64,000 nt of DNA from Apium graveolens (Eukaryota > Streptophyta > Magnoliopsida > Apiales > Apiaceae), in the NCBI RefSeq assembly GCF_009905375.1, contig NW_027417559.1:1-64000 (forward strand), given 5' to 3'. Under the pieces are notes generated by a model. It was not told the origin of the DNA and did not search any database. It worked only from the letters and a program-made list of their open reading frames with translations. The translations under genes were made by a program, and so were the position numbers. This document shows positions 20,767 through 31,828 of the stretch, piece by piece. Position 1 is the stretch's first letter. Each line of letters opens with the position of its first letter.

Positions 20767-21620
20767 GTCATGTCTTACACAGCAGTGAAGTATGCAAGTT
20801 ATTATCTAAAAATTAGGCAAGATTCTGGTGGAAATCTACCAAAGCATTACAGGAAGAAGAAGTTATATCATGGCAGAAGTTCATGGAATTGTTTCTAGAA
20901 AAGCACCTACCAAGATATATACAAGAATAGTTTGAATAAAGATTTCTGGAGTTGAAGCAGGAGAATATATCGGTAGCCGAGTACGAAGTTAATTATTCTG
21001 AATTGGCAAGGTTTGTGCCAGAATATGTGAATACGGAAGCAAAGAAGGCAAAGAGATTTTAACAAGGACTTGAGTTGTTGATTTAGAGTCAAGTGGCTCT
21101 TCTTGAGCTAAGAACATTTGCTACAGTTATATATAAAGAAATGATTGTTGAAGGAGAAAGAGAGGCAATAAAAAGGAAAAATGAAGGGAATTAAAGGAAA
21201 ATAGAAGATCAGATCGAGATCGGGGTTCAAAGTTCAGAGGAAAGTTTGGAAAAAATGTTGGGAATCAGAGTCAGAAGTTCCAGAAGTTTAAGCCTGGAAA
21301 TGGAAATCAAAAGAACCGTTTCAGAGATCAGGTCAACGAGTGAGAGACAATAGGCCTTTAATTCAGGAGTGCAAGGTTTGTGGAAGGAGACACCCTGGGA
21401 AATGCAACAAGCTAAACGTTACTTATTTTAAGTGCAACAAGAAAGGCCAAAATTCATCCGAATGTACTAATGTCGTGGGAAAATCATAGGTGACTTGTTT
21501 TAAATGCGGAAAAGTTGGTAATATGGCGAGGAATTGCAAGGAATCCGTTCAAAAGGCCAATGTTCTTAGAATTGTTGGATCGCCTCCTCCACCAATACAA
21601 CCAATTCAACCGAAGCACGG
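20767..21620 (+). pseudogene. Gypsy element E, gag remnant with zinc knuckles
   Basis: Broken frames give a gypsy gag: a motif of the type SWQKFMELFLEKHLP near 20860, ELARFVPEYVNTEAKKAKRF near 21000, then Cys/His motifs (CKVCGRRHPGKC near 21370 and CFKCGKVGNMARNC near 21500). Several TAG/TAA codons stand where Gln is expected. The N-terminal part is missing because element C joins at about 20766. The proline run near 21590 is the usual link to the protease. Confidence 0.85.
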
Positions 21621-21639
21621 ACTTTTAATATGATAATGA

Positions 21640-23971
21640 AAGATGATGTCTAGGACGCGGATGTGGTAGCAGGTACGCTTGCTATAAATTCTGTAGAGGT
21701 CAAAGTGTTAACGGATTCTGGAGCTACCATATCTTTTATATTTGAAAATTTTGTTGATAGATTAAAGTGTGATACATATCCTTTAGAATCTAATTTGATT
21801 ATTAAAGTAGCGAATCAAGAGATAGTTACTGTCAATAGGATTTGTCCTAGTTGTGACGTCGTAATAAAAGGTTGTGAGTTCTCTGCCAACTTAATACCTT
21901 TTAAGTTATGAGAATTTGATGTTATAATAGGTATGGATTGCTTAGCTGACCATGATGCGCAGATTGAATATAAGAATAAGAAGGTGAAGTTAAAATCTAA
22001 AAACAACACTGAAGTAATATTTAGAGGGAATAAACAAGATAGAAAGTTTCTAACAACAATTCAGACAAAAAGACTATTAAGACAAGGATGCGAAGCTTAT
22101 TTGGCTCATGTAAGAGATGTCGAGAAGGAATCACTTAAGATCGAGGATATTCCTGTAGTTAGCAAATTTTCTGACGTATTTCCTGAGGAGTTACATTGGC
22201 TACCTACAGATCGAGAAATTGAATTCAACATTGATTTGGCTACAGGGATAAAACTAGTTTCCAAAGCTCCCTATCGTATGGAACCCATTGAAATGAAGGA
22301 GCTAACGACGCAGTTGCGAGAAATCTTAGATAAAGAAGTTATTCGACCGTGTGTCCCCATGGGGTGCACCAGTGCTGTTTGCGAAGAAGAATGATGGAAG
22401 TATGAGATTATGTATCGATTATCACGAACTCAACAAGTTGTCTATCAAGAATATGTATCCTCTACCACAAATCGATGATTTGTTTGGTCAATTGAAAGGA
22501 GCTACGTCTTTTCTGAAGATTGACCTAAGATCTGGTTTCCATCAATTAAAGATTAAGGCGTAGGATATACCTAAAATAACATTTCAAACGAGATATGGAC
22601 ATTATGAGTTCCTAGTAATGGTGTTTGGACTAACAAATGTGCATGTTGCATTCATGGATCTTATGAATCGAGTCTTTAAAAAATATCTGGATAAATTCTT
22701 GATTGTATTAATCGATGATATCCTGATTTACTCTAAGTCGGAAGGGGAACATGTGGAACATTTAAAGATTGCTTTGGAAATCTTGAGAAAATAAAAGTTA
22801 TACGCAAAATTTTCAAAGTGTGAATTTTTGTTAAAGGAAGTTTAGTTTCTTGGCTATGTAGTTAGTAGTGAAGGCATTAAAGCGGATCCCGCAAAGATTG
22901 AAGCTGTAATGAATTGGGAAGAGCCTAAGCCTCCAACAAAAGTAAGAAGCTTTTTAGGATTGGCTGCTTATTATCGAAGGTTTGTGCAAGATTTTTCTAA
23001 AACAGCTGTTCCATTGACCAAGTTGACGAGGAAAAATGAGAAATTTATTTGGACATATAAGTGCGAGGAAAGTTTTCAGGAATTAAAGAAAAGTTCAGTT
23101 TTTGCACCTGTGTTGGTTCTATCCGACGAAAAGGGTGAGTTTGTAATCTATAGCGATGCTTCTCATAAAGGACTAGGTTGTGTATTAATGCAACATCGAA
23201 GAGTGATAGCCTATGCTTCTCGTCAGTTAAAGCCTCATGAGCAAAAGTACCCTACTCATAATTTAGAATTGGCCGTGATTGTGTTCGCACTTAAGATTTG
23301 GAGACATTATCTGTACAGAGAGAAGTATGAGATTTATACGGATCACAAGAGTTTAAAATATATTTTACTCAGAAAGAATTGAATACGAGACAAAGGAAAT
23401 AGTTGGAACTAATCAAAGATTATGATTATACAATAAATTATCATCCTGGAAAGGCGAATATTGTAGCAGAAGTTTTCAGATATTAAAGAAAAGTTCGGTT
23501 TCTGCACCTGTGTTGGTTATATCCGACAAAAAGGGTGAGTTTGTAATCTATAGCGATGCTTCTCATAAAGGACTAGGTTGTATATTAATGCAACATCGAA
23601 GAGTGATAGCCTATGCTTCTCGTCAGTTAAAGCCTCATGAGCAAAAGTACCCTACTCATAATTTAGAATTGGCCGCGATTGTGTTCGCACTTAAGATTTG
23701 GAGACATTATCTGTACAGAGAGAAGTGTGAGATTTATACGGATCACAAGAGTTTAAAATATATTTTACTCAGAAAGAATTGAATACGAGACAAAGGCGAT
23801 GGTTGGAACTAATCAAAGATTATGATTATACAATAAATTATCATCCTAGAAAGGCGAATATTGTAGCGGATGCATTGATTCGCAAAGAAAGATTGAACAT
23901 GTTATTCACGTCGGCAGAATTGGCAGAAGAATTTGATAGAATGGGCATTGAGATACGAGTACATGAGTTAA
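21640..23971 (+). pseudogene. Gypsy element E, protease, reverse transcriptase and RNase H
   Basis: Protease: LTDSGATISF near 21709, then a stop before [26 protein letters not shown], a frameshift near 22360, then [28 protein letters not shown] and LIDDILIYS near 22707. RNase [19 protein letters not shown] near 22950, then [16 protein letters not shown] at 23148 and [12 protein letters not shown]. In-frame TAG/TAA codons occur at 22561, near 22793 and near 22841. The frame resembles chromovirus (Tekay-type) gypsy elements. A 400-bp internal duplication follows, and element D interrupts at 23971. Confidence 0.9.
23070..23870 (+). repeat. Tandem duplication of about 400 bp in the RNase H of element E
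   Basis: The segment starting AGTTTTCAG at 23071 recurs at 23471, and GATCACAAGAG at 23341 recurs at 23741: a constant offset of 400 bases. The copies differ at few sites, so the whole RNase H core ([10 protein letters not shown] to LKYILLRKN) is present twice in a row. It happened after loss of function, or caused it. Confidence 0.93.
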
Positions 23972-24289
23972 TGTTAGAAAATGGAAAGTTTGAGGCATGT
24001 TTTTGACATGTTCTTAATGTAATTTCCTAAATCTAATTGTTGAAGGTTGTTCCTTGTAATGAGGACTTAAACTTTCATGTTTGGATCTAAGTCATTTTCT
24101 TAGTGTAATCCATAAAGAAATTGAATTGAAGTTAGTAGCTTGAAAAGGGTTGTGTGGGTTTGTCCCAAATTGATTAAGTAAGCGAGGAATTTTATTTAAT
24201 GTTTAATTATAATATTTACTGACTTATTATATAGTTTGAACATGAATATTGAATCTGAATATCAGGATTTGGTGAAATGTACTGAACTG

Positions 24290-24641
24290 ATTATCCACCG
24301 GTGTACAAAGTGTGGATTATCCACCGGGGTACAAAGTGTGCATTATCCACCGGGGTACAAAGTGTACATTATCCGTCGGGGTACAAAGTGTACATTATCC
24401 ACCGGGGTATAAAGTGTACATTATCCATCGGGGTACAAAGTGTGCATTATCCACCGGGGTATAAAGTATACATTATCCGTCGGGGTACAAAGTGTACATT
24501 ATCCACCGGGGTACAAAGTGTGCATTATCTGTCCGGGTATAAAGTGTACATTATCCTTTGGGGTACTAAGTGAACATTACCCATTTGTGTACAATGTATG
24601 GATTATCCATCGGTGTACTGAGCATTATCCACCGGGGATGG
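24290..24641. repeat. 26-bp tandem array in 5' LTR of D, about 13.6 units
   Basis: The unit runs attatccaccgggg then tacaaagtgtgc, 26 bases, with a few substitutions per unit (ccaccg/ccgtcg/ccatcg; tacaaa/tataaa). No spacers, so this is a tandem repeat and not a CRISPR-like array. It stays open in several frames, which produces chance ORFs. Confidence 0.95.
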
Positions 24642-25159
24642 GTTGTTTCTGATTCTGAAAATATTCATTAAATGCATTTAAGTTAGAATATTTATTTTAA
24701 TTAATATAACATATTCAGTTATGTTTTGGGATGTATATATATACTGAACAAAACATTTTGGAATATAGAGGTTGAAATATACATACGTAAAACCTTAGTT
24801 ATCATCTTCCTTCTTTTTCTCTCCTCCAAAATTATACAGATTAGCATAGTTTTTGGCGACTGAGGTCTGATCGTTGTTTGTACATCGAGTTGCTATGAAC
24901 CGGTGTGCTGTTGTTGTTTTATCCTGGGGGTCATTGCAGTCTCTGAACACAGTAAGTGAGGGTAATAAACTCTTCAAGAACAGCCTCTTCCTCTCGAGGG
25001 ATTGGCGACTCAGCTGTGATTGAAAGCTTTATTACACTAAGCTTTCTTTCTCTTATTATTTTTCTTTTATAGTTGCTGATTATATTTGATTTACGACCTT
25101 CGTGTTTTATTTTTGTTATTGGTGCTATTGCCTTTGTTCTTGTTATTGGTTATATAACG

Positions 25160-26337
25160 GGTTAAATGGCATTTTGGTCACTCAACTGACCGCAAACTTG
25201 CAGTTGGGTCATCCAACTCAAAAAGCTTTCAATCACATCATTTTACTCTTAAAACTTTTCATCCAGGTCACTCGCCGTTACATTCCGTTAAAAACTTGAC
25301 GGAATGTTGACTAAGCTTTGTGACTTGGCTTAAATAAATTCACCGTGGCATGTACAGTCAGCTGATGCGGCATTTTGGTCACTCAACTGACTTGAAACTT
25401 GCAATTTGGTCATCAAACTGAAAAAACTTTCAATTGTATCACTGACCATTATGTCCATTAAAAATTGAAAAGAAAATCGAACGAACTGGTCTTATACAAC
25501 AACATTAAGGCCCCTCCCATCACACCCTTTTACAACAAATAAACAGATTACCATTAATGATTTTACTCATAAAAACTGGGGGTGCACATGGGTCGGGTTG
25601 GCCACGTTAAATGTATTTTAGCAACCCGACCCATAGTTTAAAATTTTATAACCTAACCCTACCATTTGTTCGTTGGTTTTGATCGATTTAAATTGAGCTA
25701 AACGGATTATTAAAAGCCATTAAAAATAAATAATTGTTAAAAAATATATTTATGATAAGAGAATATTGTACAAACATACGAGTCCAAAAATAAAACCACT
25801 TTACGAGTCATTATAAAACAATTTTGGGATTTTGAAATAAAATCCCAATAAAAATTTTGAGAATTTTTTTCAAAATTTTGAATTTTTTTGAGAAATTTTG
25901 ATATTTATAACGACTTTGATATGAGAATTGAACACCATATTGATACATTTATTTATTGCATTTATATGTTCCAAAATTTTGTAAGAAAGAAGACAGTGGT
26001 TGTAGAGGTGCTCTTCGTTCAGTTTTTTCCCCAGTTTTTAATGGGTGTAATGGTCAATGACTTGAATGATTTTTTTTTTGTTTGATGACCAAATTGCAAG
26101 TTTTGAGCCAGTTGAGTGACCAAAACATCGCTTCATCCGACTGTAATGCCATGATAGATTTATAAGCCAAGTCACCAAGCTTAGTCAGCATTCTGTTAAA
26201 TTTTTAACGGAATGTAATGGCGAGTGACTTAGATGAAAAATTTTAAGAGTAAAATGATGTGATTGAAATTTTTTTGAGTTGGATGACCCAACTGCAAGTT
26301 TGCGGTCAGTTGAGTGACCCAAATGCCATTTAACCCA
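25160..26337. mobile_element. Mutator-like (MULE) non-autonomous element in the LTR of D
   Basis: Long terminal inverted repeats of at least 180 bp start GGGTTAAATGGCATTTTGG at 25160 and read inward from 26336 on the other strand. The 9-bp direct duplication ttatataac lies at 25151-25159 and 26338-26346. The uninterrupted site is seen in the 3' LTR near 31765. There is no transposase ORF, so movement would need an enzyme supplied in trans. Each end carries a second, weaker copy of the terminal motif (TTTTGGTCACTCAACTG, at 25374 and reversed near 26110). Confidence 0.92.
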
Positions 26338-26435
26338 TTATATAACTGCCTCATTGTGTTAGTATAGTAGTAATTTACTATTGTTAATTTCCCAATAATC
26401 TTGAAGAGTTTATTTGTTATATAGCTATTTACGAG

Positions 26436-27731
26436 ATGGTTATCGAAACTGATACTCCTGTTGGTGAGACTCCTGTTGTTGTTGGTTCTGGTTCTGGTTC
26501 TGGAGTTACTGCGTCCACTATAGATTGGACCATGTACAGATTTCCACAACCTATTGATTTATCGGGCATGCCTGATAAATTCAGTGGGGGGCTTCTTTTT
26601 CTCGCTGGCAGAAAAAGATGAAGCTCTGGTTAACTGTTAAGGGTCTATGGCCGGTGGTACAGTATGATCCTCCTATTGTGGATCAAGAAAAGTCTGAAAC
26701 TATGACTGTTTATGCGCTATGGGCTGAGAAAGATGGGGTGGCTAGAGCATCCATTATGGTTGCTTTAGCGAACACTCTATTTGATGTTTATTCGTCGGAT
26801 GCTTACAGTGCTAAGCAGTTGTGGGAGAAGCTGGACCAAACCCATAATAGTGATTCTCAAGGTCTTGAGAAGTATTCTGTGGCGAGGTTTCTTGAATTCA
26901 AGCTGGTGGATACCAGGTCCATGACTGAGCAAGTACATGAGTTTAAGATGTTGGTGCATGTTTTGGGTGAGTCTGGAATGGACTTACCTGAGAAGTTTAT
27001 GCTGATGGTTGTGATTGAAAAACTCCCTAAGTCTTGGGAGGAGTTTGCTCTCTCCCTGAAAAGACAGAAAGGAGAGATCACATGGACAAACCTTATGCTG
27101 GACATCTCTGTGCAGGAACAGCACAAGTCCAAACAAGGACATGTGATGCCTGTTGAACATGGGAGTAGTTTGAAGGTGAACGTAGTGACTGTTGGGCATA
27201 AAAGGAAATCTGTCAGTAAGAAGGATAACACTAAACCGAAAAATGATAAGAACAAGGCTAAGAAACCAAAGGCAAACAAACCTTGTTGGTCTTGTGGACA
27301 GGCTGGCCACTGGAGTAAAGACTGTCCAGTGAAGAAAGTAAAGAAAGCTGGAGTGGTAGCTCAAGCAAACACTGTGCTTGGACTTGCAACCACTAGTGGG
27401 CCTGTGGCTAACATGGTTGTTGGTGAGGTTGTTGCCTCTAACGCCAACGATGGGTATGTTAACTACAACCCTGAACTACTTTCCACTTATCTGTCTAATG
27501 AATGGTTGATTGATACTGGAGCTAATGTGCATATTTGTGCTGATATTACTCTGTTTGTATCTTATCAACAGACTCATGGAGTGACAGTGACGATGGGGAA
27601 TGCTAGTGCTGCTCAAGTGCTTGGAATAGGAAACATGGACCTGAAGTTTGCTTATGGGCGGATTCTATCTCTCACTAGAGTGCATCATGTTCCCTCTATT
27701 CGTAGAAACATTATTAGTGGAAACAGTTAAG
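26436..27731 (+). pseudogene. Copia D gag and protease
   Basis: The ATG at 26436 begins MVIETDTPVGETPVVV, and an extra base in the G-run near 26587 shifts frame. The 370-codon frame 26618-27730 continues with a UBN2-type gag core (QLWEKLDQTHNSDSQG; LPKSWEEFALSLKRQ), a zinc knuckle CWSCGQAGHWSKDC (about 27283) and a protease (WLIDTGANVHIC, about 27503). It ends in a frameshift near 27715. Unlike A, gag and protease are in one continuous frame, so the element codes for a single polyprotein. Confidence 0.9.
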
Positions 27732-30364
27732 AATGGCTTTGAACTTTCTCTCAAATGTAATAAAGTAGTTATTACATATACTGGTATTTTTTATAGCAAG
27801 GGTTACTTGTCTGATGATTTATTTTTAATAAATGTGGAGCCTGTTTTGGGCAGTTTTATTAATGATAGTGTTGCACCTTCTGTTAATTATGTAGAATCAT
27901 CTGATTTGTGGCACTTATGACTTGGTCATTTAAATTTTGGTGCTCTAAAGAATATGATGAATTTAGAGTTGATTTCAAAGCATGCCATTGATAAGAAAAC
28001 TAAATGTCAAGTATGTGTGACTGCTAAATTAACAAGGAAACCATTTTATAATGTTGTTAGGGATTCTGACTTGTTAGATTTAGTACACATAGATATATAT
28101 GAATTTGGTGGTGTGTTAACTAAGGATCATTGTAGATATTTCATTACCTTTATAGATGATTGTAGTAGATATTGTTATGTTTATTTGTTTAAACATAAAG
28201 ATGAAGCATTAGATAAATTCATTATGTTTAAAAATGAAGCTGAAACACAAACTGGCAAAGTATTTAAAAGGTTGAGGTCGGATAGACGTGGTGAGTATAC
28301 GAGTACCTCGTTTAATGAATTTTGCGCAAGCAATGGTATAGTTCATGAGGTGACTCCTCCATACACACCTGAGTCTAATGGGGTGGCAGAGCGAAAGAAC
28401 AAAACTTTTAAAGATATGATTAACAGCATGCTGATTAATTCGGGGTTGCCTAAGTACATGTGGGGAGAGGCTCTGAATACGGCATGCCATATTCTGAACA
28501 GAGTCCCTCTAAAACACATGGACAAGACACCTTATGAATTATGGAGAAAGCGTAAAACTAGTTTGAGTTATCTTCGTGTGTGGGGGTGCCTTGCCAAGGT
28601 ACTTGTCCCTGAACACAAGAGAAAGAAACTAAGACCGAAAACTGTTGATTGTGTCTTTCTGGGCTATCTTGAAACCACAATTACTATGAGATTTTTAGTC
28701 TTATAATTTGACATAGATGGTATTATGGCGAATACGATAGTTGAGTTTCGTGATGCAATATTCTTTGAGGATGTATTTCCTATGAAGACTGGTATACCTC
28801 AAGGTACTCTTGATGATGATCCCACTCGCACATCGAGTTCCGTTCCCGATCATGTGGAAAGGATGACGAATGTGGGGGCGGAACTTGGTAGTATCTATAC
28901 TCCTAACGAAGTAGAGGAACCTAGAAGGAGTAAGCGTGCAAGGCTAGTCAAGGACTTTGGAAGTGAATACATCACTTATAATGTCGAGAACGAACATTTA
29001 ACTTTCCGTCAGGCCATGGATTCTTTGGAATCCAGGTTCTGGAAAGGCGCCGTGAAGAGTGAGATGGACTCCATTGTTTCTAACGGAAAATGGGAGTTAG
29101 TCAATCTCCCTTCTGGGTGTTCTACTATAGGATGTAAGTGGATTTTCAAGTGAAAGTTAAACCCTGATGGTTCAATAGATAAGTACAAGGCTAGGCTGGT
29201 AGCTAAGGGTTTTAGGCAAAGAGAAGGAATTGACTATTTTGATACATACTCTCCTATTGCTAGAATGATAACAATCAGATTGCTTATTGCATTGGCTTCC
29301 GTACATGGTCTTATCATCCATCAGATGGATGTAAAGACAGTTTTTCTTCATGTTGACTTTGAAGAAGAGATTTATATGGATCAGCCTGAGGGATTTGTTG
29401 CTTCTGGTAACGAGAGGAAAGTATGTAAGTTAGTCAAATCCATTTATGGCCTAAAACAAGCTCCTATAGACTGGCACAAGAATTTGATGAAACTGTTTTA
29501 GGCTTTGAGTTTTTAGTTAATGAAAGTGACAAGTGCGTCTACTATAAAGTTAGAGGCAATGAATGTGTGATTGTGTGCCTATATGTGGATGATATTTTGT
29601 TTTTTGGAACCAATATTGAGATTATCAATGAGACAAAGAGTTTCTTGAAAAGGCACTTTGAGATGAAGGATATGGGTGAAGCTAGTGTGATTCTTGGGAT
29701 CAAGTTGACTCGGTCAACCGATGGAATAACCTTGTCACAGTCTCATTATATAGAGAAATCTATACTTGAGAAGTATGGTTATTCAAATTGTAGAATCGCT
29801 AGTACTCCATTCGATCCTAAAGTTGGCCTTATCAAGAATAGTTCAGGTGTTCCTCTATCTCAGTTAAGGTATTCTCAGATTATTGGGAGTTTGCAATATC
29901 TTGCTAATATGACTAGACCAGATATTTCTTATTTTGTGTCTAAGTTAGCTAGATATACAAGTTGTCTGAATAAGACTCATTGGGAGGCACTGGATAGAGT
30001 TCTAAGATATCTCAAGGGAATAATTTATCTTGGCTTGCATTACCGGAGATTTCTGGGGGTACTCGAGGGGTACAGTGATGCAAGTTGGATAGCTAAGAAA
30101 TCTGGTTCCAATGGAGTGACTGGATATGTGTTTACCCTTGCAGGTAGAGCAGTGTCCTGGAAATCTTCTAGACAGACTTTGATTACTCGGTCTACTTTTG
30201 AGGCTGAGTTGTGTGCACTTGATGCCACGGGGACGGAGGCTGAATGGATACATGGACTCATGAGTATGTTACATATAGTAAGCAAGCCGCTTCCTGCCAT
30301 TTCTGTTCATTGTGAAAGTCATACAACTATCGACAAAGTCAGAAGTGTAGCAAGAGTTTTATAA
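27732..30364 (+). pseudogene. Copia D integrase, reverse transcriptase and RNase H
   Basis: Integrase zinc region (LWHL then a stop, LGHLNFG; CQVCVTAK), core HIDIYEFGG, RSDRRGEY (the usual second Gly is Arg here) and NGVAERKNKT (about 28375-28406). Breaks follow near 28680-28704 and at 29151 (TGA where Trp is expected after KWIFK). RT has MDVKTVFLHVDFEEEIYM at 29323, a frameshift near 29500, and YVDDILFFGTN at 29583. RNase H has GYSDASW at 30068 and ends at 30364. All the pieces are collinear. Confidence 0.92.
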
Positions 30365-30731
30365 CTCTGAATGGGGTCAAGTCGTAAGATGAGATGTTAG
30401 CAGTACATCTTTAGAGATGCCCAGCTAAGCGAATGTTATTGTGAGGTCGCAATTAGAGGAAAGGGTTATTCCTCGAAGCATTCGACAAACAGGATCGAGA
30501 CACAACCATAACGTCTTAAAGCCGCAGATCTGACCATAGCTTTTGACTTGTCGTCGTCTATGGAGTGTGGTTACACTTCACGGATAAAGATTCAAGGTGA
30601 AATATTCCATCTATATCTGGTAGCCATCGAAGTAGAGGACTTAGGAGGGTTCAAACCTGGGAGGGTACCGACTCTGAAAAGCAAGTCATGATAAAATCTG
30701 ATATGCATTTCTGTATGGATTTGTGGGGTAT
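30365..30731 (+). other. 3' untranslated region and purine tract of element D
   Basis: About 370 bases without an ORF. A GTGGGGTAT purine-rich tract (30723-30731) precedes the 3' LTR and probably serves as plus-strand primer. Confidence 0.7.
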
Positions 30732-31823
30732 TGTTAGAAAATGGAAAGTTTGAGGCATGTTTTTGACATGTTCTTAATGTAATTTCCTAAATCTAATTGT
30801 TGGAGGTTGTTCCTTGTAATGAGGACTTAAACTTTCATGTTTGGATCTAAGTCATTTTCTTAGTGTAATCTATAAAGAAATTGAGTTGAAATTAGTAGCT
30901 TGAAAAGGGTTGTGTGGGTTTATCCCACATTGATTAAGTAAGAGAGGATGTTTAATTATAATATTTACTGACTAATTATGTTATTTTAACATGACTATTG
31001 AATCTGAATATCAGGATTTGGTGAAATGCACTGAACTGATTATCCACCAGTGTACAAAGTGTGGACTATCCACCGGGGTACAAAGTGTGCATTATCCACC
31101 GGGGTACAAAGTGTACATTATCCGTCGGGGTACAAAGTGTGCAATATCCACCGAGTTACAAAGTGTACATTATCTTTCGGGGTATTAAGTGGGCATTATC
31201 CATCGGTGTACAATATATGGATTATCCATCGGTGTACAAAGCATTATCCATCGGGGATGGGCTGTTTCTGAAAATATTCATTATATGCATTTAAGTCAGA
31301 ATATTTATTTTAATTAATATAACATATTCAGTTATATTTTGGGATGATTATATATACTGAACAAAACATTTTGGAATATAGAGGTTGAAATATACATACG
31401 TAAAACCCTAGCTATCATCTTTCTTCTTTTTCTCTCCTCCAAAATTATATAGATTAACATAGTTTTTGGCGACTGAGGTCTGATCGCTGTTTGTACATCG
31501 AATTGCTGTGAACCGGTGTGCTATTACTGTTTTATCCTGGGAGGGTCATTGAGTCTCTGAACAGAGTAAGTGAGGGCAATAAACTCTTCAAGAATAGCAT
31601 CTTCCTCTCGAGGGATTGGTGACTCAGCTATGATTGAAAGCTTCATTACGCTAAGCTTTCTTTCTCTTATTATTTTTCTTTTATAGTTGCTGATTATATT
31701 TTATTTATGATCTTCATGTTTTGTTTTCATTTTTGGTGCTATTGCCTTTGTTCTTGTTATTGGTTATATAACTGCCTCATTGTGTTAGTATAGTAGTAAT
31801 TTACTATTGTTAATTTCCCAACA
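30732..31823 (+). repeat. 3' LTR of element D
   Basis: 1,092 bp, TGTTAGAAAATGG to CCCAACA. It carries the 26-bp array in about 8.6 units (31039-31260) and the uninterrupted site GGTTATATAACTGCC corresponding to the Mutator-like insertion in the 5' LTR. Followed by target duplication gttaa (31824-31828). Confidence 0.95.
31039..31260. repeat. 26-bp tandem array in 3' LTR of D, about 8.6 units
   Basis: Same unit as at 24290 but five units fewer. First and last units match those of the 5' array, so the difference is internal gain or loss. Confidence 0.93.
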
Positions 31824-31828
31824 GTTAA

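Larger units (their letters stand above)
23972..26397 (+). repeat. 5' LTR of element D, interrupted by a Mutator-like element
   Basis: Matches 30732-31823. The parts 23972-25159 and 26347-26397 are LTR, the rest is the inserted element with its duplicated target. The LTR has a 26-bp repeat array at 24290-24641 and a TATA-like TATATATATACTGAAC near 24735. The last bases are TA rather than CA. Confidence 0.92.
23972..31823 (+). mobile_element. Copia element D, complete with both LTRs (7.85 kb)
   Basis: The LTRs begin TGTTAGAAAATGG (23972 and 30732) and end in TTTCCCAACA (31823; the 5' copy ends CAATA at 26397). The target duplication gttaa lies at 23967-23971 and 31824-31828, inside the pol of E. 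A single gag-pol polyprotein lies between, broken at several places. A Mutator-like element sits in the 5' LTR. After removing that element the 5' LTR is about 147 bp longer than the 3' LTR, mostly because of extra 26-bp repeat units. No tRNA-Met priming site is visible after the 5' LTR. Confidence 0.93.

Noticed and set aside
24290..24641. Regular short repeats resembling a CRISPR array
   Set aside because: Units are directly joined with no unique spacers, the array lies in a plant LTR and occurs again in the partner LTR.
24301..24652. Open frames of 70-90 codons (repeating Tyr/Lys/His-rich peptides)
   Set aside because: They are by-products of the 26-bp repeat, which lacks stop codons in several frames.
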